From contig NC_087378.1 in NCBI RefSeq assembly GCF_963675165.1, forward strand, positions 4,645,205 through 4,709,204: a DNA stretch of 64,000 nucleotides, written 5' to 3'. The DNA comes from Halichondria panicea (taxonomy: Eukaryota; Porifera; Demospongiae; Suberitida; Halichondriidae). Position numbers and translations under genes: made by a program. This document shows positions 44,714-55,650 of this stretch, one piece after another; the stretch's first letter is position 1; every line of letters starts with the position of its first letter. Below the pieces are notes generated by a model. It saw only the letters and a program-made list of their open reading frames with translations, made no database searches and was not told the origin of the DNA.

Positions 44714-46399
44714 TTTTTTTGTATACTTATTATGTATTGTTATATATTGTCATACTAGGGCATACGTATTCATATACGCAGGCGCCAAGCTCGGATTGAA
44801 ATTTATAACAGAGATACAGGGGATTGGAAACGAAATTTTTGCGTGAAGCGTTCCGCGTTATAGGGTGTGGCTAAAACTACAAAGGATTATATTTATAGTC
44901 AGCATGCTCATTACCTGTCTTGATTGCTCTACAATGTGCTGCGCTGTACATAGAAACAGTGAAATTGATCATTTTTAATGTTGATTTTTTTGAATTTAGC
45001 TGAAAAAAGTCGACTAAGCCATGCAGCCACTATTACTAGACAAATAAATGCTATGCAAGAAGAACTATGAAGTCGTAGGAGGGACAGGCCCGTGGTGTGT
45101 CTGAAAGTATACTAAAGCACTAAAGCAGTTTGAAGGACTATACTGCAAACGTTTATGAACAGTACAGCTTATTTATAGCATGAAGCCATTCTATGTTGCA
45201 CTTAGATACATAATAACCAAGTCAAGCAATGTCCTTTGCTGTTTTGACTTCACAGGAGGGACCGAGAAAAGTTGACATAGAGTAATTCAAGCTAAACTCA
45301 AAAAAATAGAGTAAAGACAACGGACTTAGAGCGGTGTAAGCTTACTTCTCTCACAGGCTCTCTAGTGGATAGGAGAGCTAGAAACCAGGGATACAAAACC
45401 GTAGCGCAGTCCTCCGCAATAATTACACGGAGTGCTTCACCGGATGTCAGTCCTTTTACATAGGGCGTGGGCGTGGGCGAATCCCCTTTCTTTTGTATCT
45501 CTGTTTATGGTGAATAATCATATGACATTTTCGAAGAACATCAAATAATGATAAAATAACTTGTAAGAATTGTTAGTTACGGGAAACATTACTAATGATT
45601 TTGTTCGGAGTGTATGAAAGTTGAAGGATCGGCCATAAGAATTTTATTTGTTTGTCAGTGGCACTTGTGATTGTGTCATTTGCTTTATGATTGGCAAGGA
45701 GTGACGATGACAAGTTTAGCAGATAGTTGTTTCAGCTTGTTGACTTGTACGACTTGTACTAATTGTCCTGTTGGAGAAGTGTGATGTGTAGTCACGGTGC
45801 TACTGAGTAGAATTTATGAGCTGACCTTTCTTCATCCGACTGCTGCCGCCTAGCTGTGGCTCTTCGGTCTCTGTCCTGTTGTGTGTTTCTCTCTAGCTGC
45901 TCTGTAGAGAGAGCTGCATGCCGGTTTGCACTACGAGAGCGGGTGGCTAGCTAGCTAGCTTGCACGGGTACGGGTACGGTACGCCACGCTCATTGCAATG
46001 GCCACGCCCTAGCACATCGTTTTCTTCTTTATTGACTCGTACTGCCCCCCGGGGGAGCCCAACCCACATCCGTTGCAGACATATATACAAATATACAAAT
46101 ATATCCACATGGGCCAGAATCAGGTAGTACGATTATTCGCCTCGCTTCCCGCTCGGCAATAATATTATGTAGCGATCAAAAACTATAATTATATATAGCA
46201 TGGGAACGACAAACAGTATTCAGTTAAACCATAATGTTCAAGCAATCTCCAGTCGGTCTAGCATGCCACGTCTAGCATGCCACGAGCGCGTTATTTTTTT
46301 CTAAACTACTATATTATAGTATCATGCTAGTATAGCTATATCATGCATACTATATATATATCACGTACATACTATATATAATTATTATCATGCATTATA
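44714..46399. other. No gene seen; possible TIR element
   Basis: AGAGATACAGGGGATTGG near 44808 and, inverted, GGGGATTCGCCC...GTATCTCT near 45478-45502 could be the ends of a 0.7-kb element related to the TIRs of the 49068-53823 element (both share GGGATT and GGGCGTGG). No target duplication is seen. Nothing else supported. Confidence 0.3.
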
Positions 46400-46630
46400 T
46401 ACCGTATAGCTGGTAATTTTCGTGGGGCAAAATATTCGTGGTTTTCGTGGTTGGAGGTATGACCACGAATATTTTACCCACGAATATTTTACCCACGAAT
46501 ATTTTACCCACGAATGAAGCGACCTTGCCTACCTTTACCGACAATCCAAGCAGCAACCACGAAAATATTATGTCTCAATATTGCTGAACCACGAATATTT
46601 TGTCCCCCGAAAATTACCCGCTATACGGTA
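46400..46630. mobile_element. MITE, ACCGTATAG...CTATACGGT ends
   Basis: Starts TACCGTATAGCTGGTAATTT and ends AAATTACCCGCTATACGGTA. It is related to the element at 11757-11967. Inside is an 18-bp unit (CCACGAATATTTTACCCA) repeated three times. Confidence 0.75.
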
Positions 46631-48312
46631 TCATGCATACTATATATCATGCATACTATATATATCATGTACTGCATACTATATATAAATTATCATGCAT
46701 ACTAATAATTATATATCATATGTATGGATACTGAAGATTATCACGAGTCTGTGCCTGCAAGGCACGAGTGACAGTTAGAGTGACAGTTACATTACATTTA
46801 TTGCTTGGCAACCAAAATGCAGGTTGAATCTGCCAGAAGAATGCGTAGACAAAAAAAGACAAGAAAAACGTTGACAACCAGCAACCCGTTTTGAAAATGG
46901 ATAGTTCTGAAGCATGTGCTTGCTTTCTATCATGCTCCAGTGTATCAGAAGAGGAAACATGCACCGCTATAACGTGTGACAACCGTTTTTGAAGCCAAAA
47001 CGACTTTATACAAGTCCGAACAGGCGGTGCAGTACAATTCTACATGTCTGCTCAAAGCACCCACTCCCAACACTGATGCCTGTTTGATGCGAACACTGAC
47101 AACCTCAGCTTCACTAGTGATACAGAGCTACAGAGCATCAGAAAACAAGAAAAGAACATTGCAATGCAGTGTGTAACTATGTTCTCTCACTGCTGAAAAT
47201 GTTTTATTCCAAATAAGAATCACTGCATTAACAAGTGTGCAATAATACTTCCGGGTGGAAAAATATCTGCACAGTCGGTGATGAGTCGCTTGCTGTGCAA
47301 TTTGAATGTAAAACGCTGATGTCAGCACTTATTAAAAGCTATCATGTACATACTATATATATATCATGTACATACTATATATATCATGTACATAATATAT
47401 CATACTATATATATCATGCATACTATCATGCATACTATATATAATTATCATGTACATACTATATTATTATTATGTACGTACATACTATATATATCATGCA
47501 TAACTATGTACAACATATGTATATCACTCGTATACTATAATGAATTAGCTGCATCACGTGACTAGAGTAAGGGCATGCCCAGTGGCACAAAAAAGGAAAA
47601 GAAAATGGCTGCCAACAGTCCAAGTCCAAGTATTGTACAAGCTCTAGCTGGTTCTACCAGTCAATCCCAAGCTGCTACTCCTGGGTCTTCACGCTCCCAA
47701 GAAAGAAAAACCCAAAACTCACAGAAGAATCCCGACAGAATTGGCTGAAAATATTGGTTAGATGTCATCAGAAGAAAGTGGTGATGAAGATAAGGTGGTC
47801 CCTTCCTTGGAGAAAGGACTATGTAAATCAGATGTTCAATAAAATCTACAATTACAATTTTGCAAGGAAGAGTGCTAAGGGTAAGAGGCAAATGAAAAAA
47901 AGGACACCTTCTGTGGTTTGATAAACCACAAGGACAAAACTGACACTATTTATTCAATTTTGCCCAATCATTATTCATCATCAGTTATTTTGTCACAGTT
48001 AGAACTGAATGAAGTTAAATTATACTGCAATGTGCCATAATTATGTATGAAATTTGATCGGAGTACTGTGGACATATTATGCATGAAATTTGAACATTAA
48101 GCTGAACAGTCTTTTAGTTTGAAACTTGAATGAAACCTGAAACCTGACCTAACAGAATTACCACATTTCTCTATACTATCCTGTACCTGTAAATGTGTAG
48201 GAAATTTGTACATTTCAGGCAGTTGGGCATTCAAACATCACCTGACGTGCCACCCACATTTCAAACAACAATCCTATAGTATGAAATTTTAATTTTCTCC
48301 CAGTGCATTGAC
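46631..48312. other. AT-rich repeats and weak ORF fragments
   Basis: 47343-47520 is a degenerate array of TATCATGTACATACTATATA. Coding-like fragments occur at 46895-47215 (MDSSEACACFLSCSSVSEEE; a segment near 47150-47215 resembles 56510-56580) and at 47574-47745 (KKMAANSPSPSIVQALAG, Ser/Gln-rich), all closed by stops. Probably transposon remnants of unknown family. Confidence 0.4.
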
Positions 48313-49067
48313 GTGTGCAAAAAAGAGTTGCTACGACTAGAGTTGCTACGACTGACTCGAATGATTGGAGTGTCTAGAAGTACTCTATACCGGAAGCTTC
48401 AGGATTTTGATATTGACTCGGATTCGTACTCTGATATTGCCCCTTCAGATCTGGATGACCTACTGAAAGAGATTAAAGTTGAACAACCAGTGAAGTAATT
48501 CTGCAAGGTCGCCTTTTACACAACTGCGTCCTCTATTCACAGAATTGATCACTCAAATACAGTAGCTAGGCGCTCTCGGGTGATCAATCGACGAGTGTAT
48601 TCTGTGCCCTATCCCAATGCTGTATGGCATATAGATGGGAATCATAAAATGAGTCCATGCTGGTGTAGATGGTTTTACACGGCTAATTGTGTTCATCAAC
48701 TAATTGTGTTCATCAAGTGCTCTAACAATAACTGTTCGTGCTTGATGCATTTCGAGAAGGGATAAACTACATATGGTACACCAGATTGCGTAAGGTCTGA
48801 TCACGGCGGTGAAAATGTTTTGGTGTGGAGACCATGTTAGAAAGACAGTTATAACTGGACGATCCACCCATAACGAAAGGGATGTGGCTAGTCAAGCACT
48901 TTTATCAAATTATTCTCTGCACTTGAAGCAGATGGTACCAGTGAATGATATGTTCTGTCTTCATTTTGTGTTCTTATCTCCAAGATTTTCAGGGAAGCTG
49001 GAATTGCCACCGACTTTCAAGTGAAGGAAGTATGTCTCCCATGCAACTGTTTGTGGAAGGTCAGAGC
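48313..49067 (+). pseudogene. Integrase core-domain (rve) protein, 5' part
   Basis: Segments in successive frames encode MIGVSRSTLYRKLQD (helix-turn-helix), YSVPYPNAVWHIDGNHK (first catalytic Asp), SDHGGENV (second Asp, near 48801) and MQLFVEGQS (C-terminal part, 49041-49067). This is the order of the rve integrase-core proteins found in cnidarians, fish and sponges, related to Ginger/retroelement integrases. Several stops and frameshifts make it non-functional. A 15-bp in-frame tandem duplication lies near 48327. The frame is cut at 49067 by a 4.76-kb insertion and resumes at 53824 in the same frame. Confidence 0.75.
49059..49067. repeat. 9-bp target-site duplication (left)
   Basis: GGTCAGAGC, identical to 53824-53832, on either side of the 49068-53823 element. 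Confidence 0.85.
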
Positions 49068-50002
49068 ATAGATGAAGGAAGAGAAAGGGATTGGAAACGA
49101 TGGGCGTGGTTGAATCCAGGCGCGTTACGGTGATGTAATCATTATTTAGGGATACATTGCGCGCGAGATTGGCGCCAATAAGAGAGGCTGCTGTGGCAGT
49201 GAATCAAAGCTTGTCTTCTTCTCATCAAAGGGCTAACATGGTAAGATATCTTGCACAGGTCATATTAAAAGTCATAATAGACAAGCTAAAATAGTCAGAA
49301 TGCTGAGAAGTCTGCTTAGACCTGGTAACTTCTGACAGGAATAATAATACACTGAAATACACTTCCACGATAAGACTGAAGAGTTTTGAGCTCAAAGGAA
49401 TGACTACGGTCTCTATTCACAGAATAATGAAAAGGATTAGAATGAGATACTGCTTTAAGTTCTATACAGTACAACTTCCATATTATAATTAAGTGGTTGT
49501 TTTATAAAAAAAAAATAATGATAATGTAGACATACATTTGTAGTTGGTTCACGATCGGTAAAAGTTATTATCAGAGGACTTATCAAAGGACACAATGTAA
49601 TATTAGAATCACTTGAGGACTTCGTTTGCACTTCCATCTTTGGCACACCAAGCCAGCCGTCTATCTCTTGCAGCTTTTTTCCAATGCTGATATCTTCTTC
49701 CGTGTGGCATTCCTATTAAAAGTAAGTATACATTACGATACAGTAAAGACTATTCTCCCTTGCTATGAATGCCAGAAGGGCTAATAATCGATTAGTGTTA
49801 GAATAGAGGGATTAAAGTGAAAGCATAACGGCCTGTACAGCTTCCTGTGCGTGCAAGACTAGCCATGAGGGTTAGCTATATGACACTGACATGCTAATTG
49901 CGCGCACTGACAAGTGTGATAACACCTATCCAAACTGTCAAGCAATCACTCACCTCTTGTCACTCACCTCACTCACCTCATTACCTGTCAATCACAGTAA
50001 AC

Positions 50003-50655
50003 CATGGAACCTCCATCTAAGAGAGCAAGAAGAGAGTGTGCAATCTGCCACAAACAATATGCCAAGCTTACAGACCACCTGGCAAGGGTTCACCAGCTGG
50101 ATACGAAAGAAAAGAGAAAACCCTTCATGGATGAGGCAAGACGCCTGACTTAAGATTGATCAGTAAGTAACCTACTACTACCAGCATGCTAATTATACAT
50201 CTTTTCTTTCAGAGAGACTAGGAGTTGAAAAAGCCAGAGAGTTCACTCCGGTAAAGAGGACTGCTTGGGACTGTCCATTCTCGGACTGCAATGCTGTATC
50301 CAACCGATTGGCAGACCATTTGGTGGCCAAGCACAATCTAAAGGGTGGTGTATGGAAACCTTTCCGCCAGAGGCTCCTGAAAATAAGTAGAGAAAATGAC
50401 GAGAACCTCTACCAAGAGGAAGTTGATATGCTGGAAGGTTTAGTGGGGAAGGTGGAGGATTTCCAGGGAGATACCATATCGTTGAACTATTTAAGGCCGG
50501 ACTGCGAGCAACTCATAGAAGAGATGATGTTTCCAGTGCCAGAATGGGCACAAGGAGAGTGTCTGAGGAAGAGGGTGTGTGAGGAAGAGGGTGTGTACAC
50601 AAACATACGAGGAAGCAGAGAGTGTGTTTGTTGGTGCACAGCCAGACCTCAATAG
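50003..50655 (+). CDS. C2H2 zinc-finger protein, two exons, possibly frameshifted
   Basis: Exon 1 starts at ATG 50003 with a basic stretch (PPSKRARRE) and a finger ECAICHKQY...HLARVH. Exon 2 begins after TTTCAG at about 50213 and encodes WDCPFSDCNAVSNRLADHLV (second finger, ending AKH) and an acidic helical tail to a stop at 50655. Exon 1 meets a TAA before its GTAAGT donor, so one frame change is needed to join the exons. It may be the N-terminal, DNA-binding part of the tyrosine-recombinase protein encoded on the other strand of the same element, since fingers of this kind precede such recombinases. That link is inference. Confidence 0.5.
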
Positions 50656-50769
50656 TCTGATGGAGCAGATGAAGAGAAAAAGTGGCAGAAAGAGAAAGAG
50701 AGACTAAGATTAAACTTACTATACATCACTTTGTCTTTGTCTTTTAATAACTTATTTGGTATTGTCTTA

Positions 50770-52450
50770 AGTCTTAGCCTAGCCAGGAGGGCCGTGACCA
50801 AAGTCACCAAATGTCTCCTGCATATTGTTGAAAAAGAACAAAGTTGTAGCCTAGCCAGGAGGGCTGTGACCTAACCTAGCCTAGCCAGGAGGGCCGTGAC
50901 CTAGCCTAGGGCCGTGACCAAATGTCTCCTGCATATTGTTGAAAAAGAACAAAGTTGTAGCCTAGCCAGGAGGGCCGTGACCAAAAGTCCTAGCCTAGCC
51001 AGGAGGGCTGTGACCAAAAGTCCTAGCCTAGCCAGGAGGGCTGTGACCAAAAGTCCTAGCCTAGCCAGGAGGGCTGTGAGCTGTGACCAAATGTCTCCTG
51101 CATATTGTTGAAAAAGAACAAGCTGACCAAAAGTCCTAGCCTAGCCAGGAGGGCCGTGAGCCATGACCAAATGTCTCCTGCATATTGTTGAAAAAGAACA
51201 AGCCTAGCCAGGAGGGCCATGACCAAAAGTCATAGCCTAGCCAGGAGGGCCGTGACCAAATGTCTCCTGCATATTGTTGAAAAAGAACAAAGTTGTAGCC
51301 TAGCCAGGAGGGCCGTGACCAAAAGTCCTAGCCTAGCCAGGAGGGCTGTGACCAAAAGTCCTAGCCTAGCCAGGAGGGCTGTGAGCTGTGACCAAATGTC
51401 TCCTGCATATTGTTGAAAAAGAACAAGCTGACCAAAAGTCCTCTAGCCAGGAGGGCCGTGAGCCATGACCAAATGTCTCCTGCATATTGTTGAAAAAGAA
51501 CAAGCCTAGCCAGGAGGGCCATGACCAAAAGTCATAGCCTAGCCAGGAGGGCCGTGACCAAATGTCTCCTGCATATTGTTGAAAAAGAACAAAGTTGTAG
51601 CCTAGCCAGGAGGGCAGTGGCCAAAAGTCCTAGCTTAGCCAGGAGGGCTGTGACCAAATGTCTCCTGCATAAAAATTATTGTTGAAAAAGAACAAAGTTG
51701 TAGCCTAGCCAGGAGGGCTGTGACCAAGCCTAGCCAGGAGGGATGTGACCAAAAGTCCTAGCCTAGCCAGGAGGGTCATGACCAAATGTCTCCTGCATAT
51801 TGTTGAAAAAGAACAAAGTCCTACCCTAACCATGAGGGCCAAGCATACTAGCCATGGGGGTGACCAAATGTCTCCTGCATATTGTTGAAAAAGAACAAAG
51901 TTGTAGCCTAGCCAGGAGGGCTGTGACCAAATGTCTCCTGCATATTGTTGAAAAAGAACAAAGTTGTAGCCTAGCCAGGAGGGCTGTGACCAAATGTCTC
52001 CTGCATATTGTTGAAAAAGAACAAAGTCCTACCCTAACCATGAGGGCCAAGCATACTAGCCATGGGGGTGACCAAATGTCTCCTGCATATTGTTGAAAAA
52101 GAACAAAGTTGTAGCCTAGCCAGGAGGGCTGTGACCAAATGTCTCCTGCATATTGTTGAAAAAGAACAAAGTTGTAGCCTAGCCAGGAGGGCTGTGACCA
52201 AATGTCTCCTGCATATTGTTGAAAAAGAACAAAGTCCTACCCTAACCATGAGGGCCAAGCATACTAGCCATGGGGGTGACTAAATGTCTCCTGCATATTG
52301 TTGAAAAAGAACAAAGTTGTAGCCTAGCCAGGAGGGCTGTGACCAGATGTCTCCTGTGTATTAAACAAAGTCCTAGCCTAGCCAGGAGGGACAAGCATAC
52401 TAGCCATGGGCCATGACCAAAATATAATGTCTCCTGCATTATTGTTGACA
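50770..52450. repeat. Minisatellite with higher-order structure
   Basis: About 1.7 kb of a unit of 62-64 bp (GCCTAGCCAGGAGGGC, TGTGACCAAATGTCTCCTGC, ATATTGTTGAAAAAGAAC) interspersed with shorter 31-bp units (AAAGTCCTAGCCTAGCC). Larger blocks repeat too: 51840-52047 is followed by an almost exact copy at 52048-52255. Long ORFs across it are produced by the repeat and are not genes. It lies wholly inside the 49068-53823 element. Confidence 0.9.
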
Positions 52451-52572
52451 AAGTTCTCATTCTGATAACAACAAAACAATGTACACACTAAACAAAACAA
52501 AACAATACAAGCTATATAACTAAATAATAAACAAAACTATGTACACACTAAAAGCTAACTTTAGTTCAATGA

Positions 52573-53444
52573 TCACTTTCTCATCTGCCTAATGAGAGTC
52601 TTTACTTTGTCTTGAATTTGCTGCAAGCTTCTTCCGGAGAAGTTGCCCCCTTTCTGGTGTTCTCTCAGGAAAGCGCCTGCTCTGTCCGAGTTTGGTGGTT
52701 TCATATCTTTGCTTGGTTGAAAGTAATCACTTATTAGTCTGTTCTCCGATTCGGTGAAAAACCTCCTCTTTTTTGTTGGTGGTTCCTTTTCAGAGTGAGG
52801 TATAGACCGATACTGCCTGCTCCGTTGTTGCCAGGTGTTGGTAGCTTCCCCTGGCAACATCCACTGAGTGTGTCATGAATTTGGCCACTTAATTGCCTTT
52901 CTTCCACTTCACTGCACACTCTGCCCACTTGTGTTGCTATTGCCTTCCTATTCAGGGTGGGTGTAATCTGCAGCAGTTTGTTGCAAGTGAGAGCAGATTA
53001 AAACAAGTACTAGTTCAACTCTTAAATTAAAACTTACAGCAAACTTCTTTCCAAAGGAGTCCCCCAGCTTTGTCAGTTCTTCTGCCATGTGTGTAACCTT
53101 CCCCCCAGAGGCAGTGGTAATTACCAAGTTTGTATCCTCCCCTTGTGGTGAATGCTCCATGATGATCTCGTATACCTTTGCAGGCATCACAATCCTAGCA
53201 GCTCCATGGGCTGTTACCGTTTTGTGCCCCCACACCGACACCACCCGAAACTTGTTCTTCTCCTCTGCACTTCTCAATTCCCCCATTGTCATGTTTGTCA
53301 CTGCGCTGGAAATTTGTGTATACCAAGTGGTTGGATAGATGCATAATTATTAACATGTAGAAGGCTTACCTTCTGAGTATGACTTCGTCTCCTCCCTTCA
53401 AAACTTCCTCCAGGGTGCCCTCAGCCTGGAGGAAGTTGATGAGG
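52573..53444 (-). CDS. Tyrosine-recombinase-like protein, 3' exons
   Basis: Minus-strand exons 53444-53370 (INFLQAEGTLEEVLKGGDEV), 53305-53038 (FRVVSVWGHKTVTAHGAAR ... LTKLGDSFGKKFA) and 52967-52573 join in phase at good donors. The last exon begins TPTLNRKAIATQVGR, then MTHSVDVARGSYQH in a shifted frame, and finishes, in a third frame, with ENRLISDYFQPSKD and SLQQIQDKVKTLIRQM. The RKAxAT ... HS ... Y arrangement fits the C-terminal catalytic part of eukaryotic tyrosine recombinases of the Crypton-related type, and the final segment matches the Myb-like tail they carry. The frame changes in the last exon suggest decay. The upstream exons, including the first catalytic Arg, were not located. 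Confidence 0.5.
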
Positions 53445-53823
53445 TCTAAAGCAAACAAGAAAGGGGAAAGACCATACATTAAAGTAGTGTACATAGAGTC
53501 TATTTCATGAAAGAAGCTAGGCAAGATAGCTTTGAGTAGCCGATTAATATGCAATTTAAAGAAAACTGACCCCACAGCACATACATTTCATGTTCAGACA
53601 ACTTTCCAAGAGTAGCACAACTTTGTACTTGGTATTTTCTTTATGAAGCACATCTCAGTCAATATCTAGCTGTGATTACAGACGAAAATAAGTTTCTTAG
53701 CTTAGCAGCCTAGGCGTAACGCACCTAGACTTCAAAGGGTTTCGCCCACACAACGTACAAAACATAGTAAAACGTGACGTCAAATGACGTGCGTTTCCAA
53801 TCCCTTTCTCTTCCTTCATCTAT

Positions 53824-54033
53824 GGTCAGAGCGCCCGCAGACAATTCAGTCACACAACAGAATCAGATGCTATTTCTAGTGTATTACCATCGAATCCAAC
53901 AACTGTGGAGACACTATCTAACAATACTACAAGGCAACTGTATCAAGGTTGTGTTAAACTAGTTGGACAACATTTACGTAATGGTTGCAATTACTGTAAA
54001 AATGATGTACGAAATGGAAATGTTGTTTTATAA
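53824..54033 (+). pseudogene. Integrase core-domain (rve) protein, 3' part
   Basis: Continues the frame of 48313-49067 after the insertion. It begins with the duplicated GGTCAGAGC, runs RRQFSHTTESDAISSV and RQLYQGCVKLVGQHL, and stops at 54031-54033, a plausible C-terminus. It stays open for 69 codons, which supports the element boundaries. Confidence 0.7.
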
Positions 54034-54529
54034 TTACCATTAACAATTAGGATAATGAACATAATTATACTAATGGCTAATTAACTGCATGATATTCAAA
54101 TAGTTCCAAACCTACCAATGGTTCGGTTCCGGTTCGGTGGTGATAAATGTGAGATAAATATGAAAAACAACAATGATAATCAACACTGAACTGCTCAAAT
54201 AGTTCCAAACCCGTAATATCCCTTGATACAGAAGTTCTGAAATTGTTCGAACTGCCATCTTCCTTGGAAACATCAGTGATACGTCACACGTGGACACAGT
54301 GGGCAAACAGTCAACATCTGTAAATCTGATGGTGGACGTTTTTGGAAATCCTGTTGCAGGAACTCATAACATCCGCTTGAACATCCGCCAAGCGTACTTC
54401 GCCGGTCTGTTTCAGAAAGACCAAAGACCGAAGATGTACTCGTTCCAATTATACATGATGGCTTCTTCGATTGGTGCGATTGTTAGAACACAATAATCTA
54501 TCGATATAAAATCACACAAGAGCAGGTGT

Positions 54530-55650
54530 CACTTCAAAGTCCTCTGACGCAGCAACACCTGGCTTATCGTGAGTAACTCAAACTGAAGAGTTTCAAAGAG
54601 ACCTTTACGTAGCTGATCAAGCTCTGCGTGTACTTGGACCAAACACAATGAACCAAACACAATGAGTGATATCTTCCTTGTCTTCCAAATTGATCCGAAA
54701 AACTGGTTTGCTATATCCACATTGAAACCTAAAACTAAAGTCATCACTTCCCACGAGTGACTGCAGCTCTTCCGTACATTTCGCAGACTGTACCTATGGA
54801 AAAAACATTTTAAGGGTGACTGACCATCAGCAACATTTTTTAAGTCATTCTATTACTGTCTTCCAGGCTGCACACACGACCGTACGCAATGTAATCAGCA
54901 CATCACCAGTCTGAACAATGCCGATATAGAAAAACGTGTTGTCAGAAACAGCCTTGATGTTATGTCTGGGTACGACATGGCCACTGAACAGTGAGGTGTA
55001 AAAACTCCCTCCGGGGCCCTCCCTCATCTGACCTCCTAAGAATCTAAGCTGCTTCTAGAGAACTGACAAAGAGCGTCCGAAAACAAGTTGGATCGTCGCA
55101 CATGGATTCGTTGCACATCTTCAACATCAACTGACAGTATCGCTCGGCATTGATGTTGGAGTTTCATTACATCTTTGTTGAACACATTATTATAATTATG
55201 CAGATGAATAAGTGAAGTGCTAAAATACTTTGTCCGCCCACGTGGGCTGTTGCACACATGTACCTCTTTGTACTATGTACAGTGCAGCACCGATTAGTAG
55301 TGCAAAAACTTAGACCATAATGCATAATGCTTACTATAATTGTACTAACCTTCCTTTCCCCGTTACTGATATCGCTGGTAGTTCTGATTAACTATCCTCG
55401 CCTGAGTTGTCTGGCGTTTCTATCAGGTCAACAAATTCCATAAAGAGTATTCATCACTGAAAATTCAATGGACAGCACACACACACACACACCCGTCACG
55501 CTGAGCCTGACTGCTGCAGTCACTTGTGGAGTGCCTACCAGGCACTTCACCACCACCGGAAGTGGGCACCGTACTCTTAACACCCGACACTTCACCATCA
55601 GTCACTTCAGTACTCATTTCACCACCACTATCCGACTCAGCCTAACAAAA
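54530..55650 (-). pseudogene. HECT ubiquitin ligase (G2E3-like) remnant
   Basis: The minus strand reads in order: an acidic exon (SDSGGEMSTEVTDGEV near 55600), FVDLIETPDNSGED near 55400, then IHVRRSNLFSDALCQFSR near 55080 (start of a HECT domain), DEGGPGGSFYTSLFSG and PRHNIKAVSDNTFFYIG near 54990, FQCGYSKPVFRINLEDKEDI near 54700, and ELDQLRKGL near 54620. This is the N-lobe order of G2/M-phase-type HECT E3 proteins that are multicopy in sponges and fish. Several stops and frameshifts and the missing C-lobe with the catalytic Cys mark it as dead. Family assignment is by motif order. Confidence 0.55.

Larger units (their letters stand above)
49068..53823. mobile_element. 4.76-kb element with MULE-like TIRs and 9-bp TSD
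   Basis: The left end ATAGATGAAGGAAGAGAAAG... is the perfect complement of the right end over 32 bases. A further, weaker match (GGGCG...GCGTTACG) follows if about 50 extra bases at the right are skipped. A 9-bp duplication GGTCAGAGC flanks it, and excision restores the rve frame exactly. A 9-bp duplication with long TIRs is the mark of Mutator-type elements, but no Mutator transposase is inside. It carries a two-exon C2H2 gene (+), a minisatellite, and three tyrosine-recombinase-like exons (-). It is either a non-autonomous element that captured genes or a distinct element type. Confidence 0.8.

Noticed and set aside
50770-52450. Regularly spaced repeats resembling a CRISPR array
   Set aside because: Units are tandem with no unique spacers, and the sequence is eukaryotic.
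51826-52460. Overlapping ORFs of 72-80 codons on both strands
   Set aside because: They follow the minisatellite period and repeat the same peptide; no gene signal.
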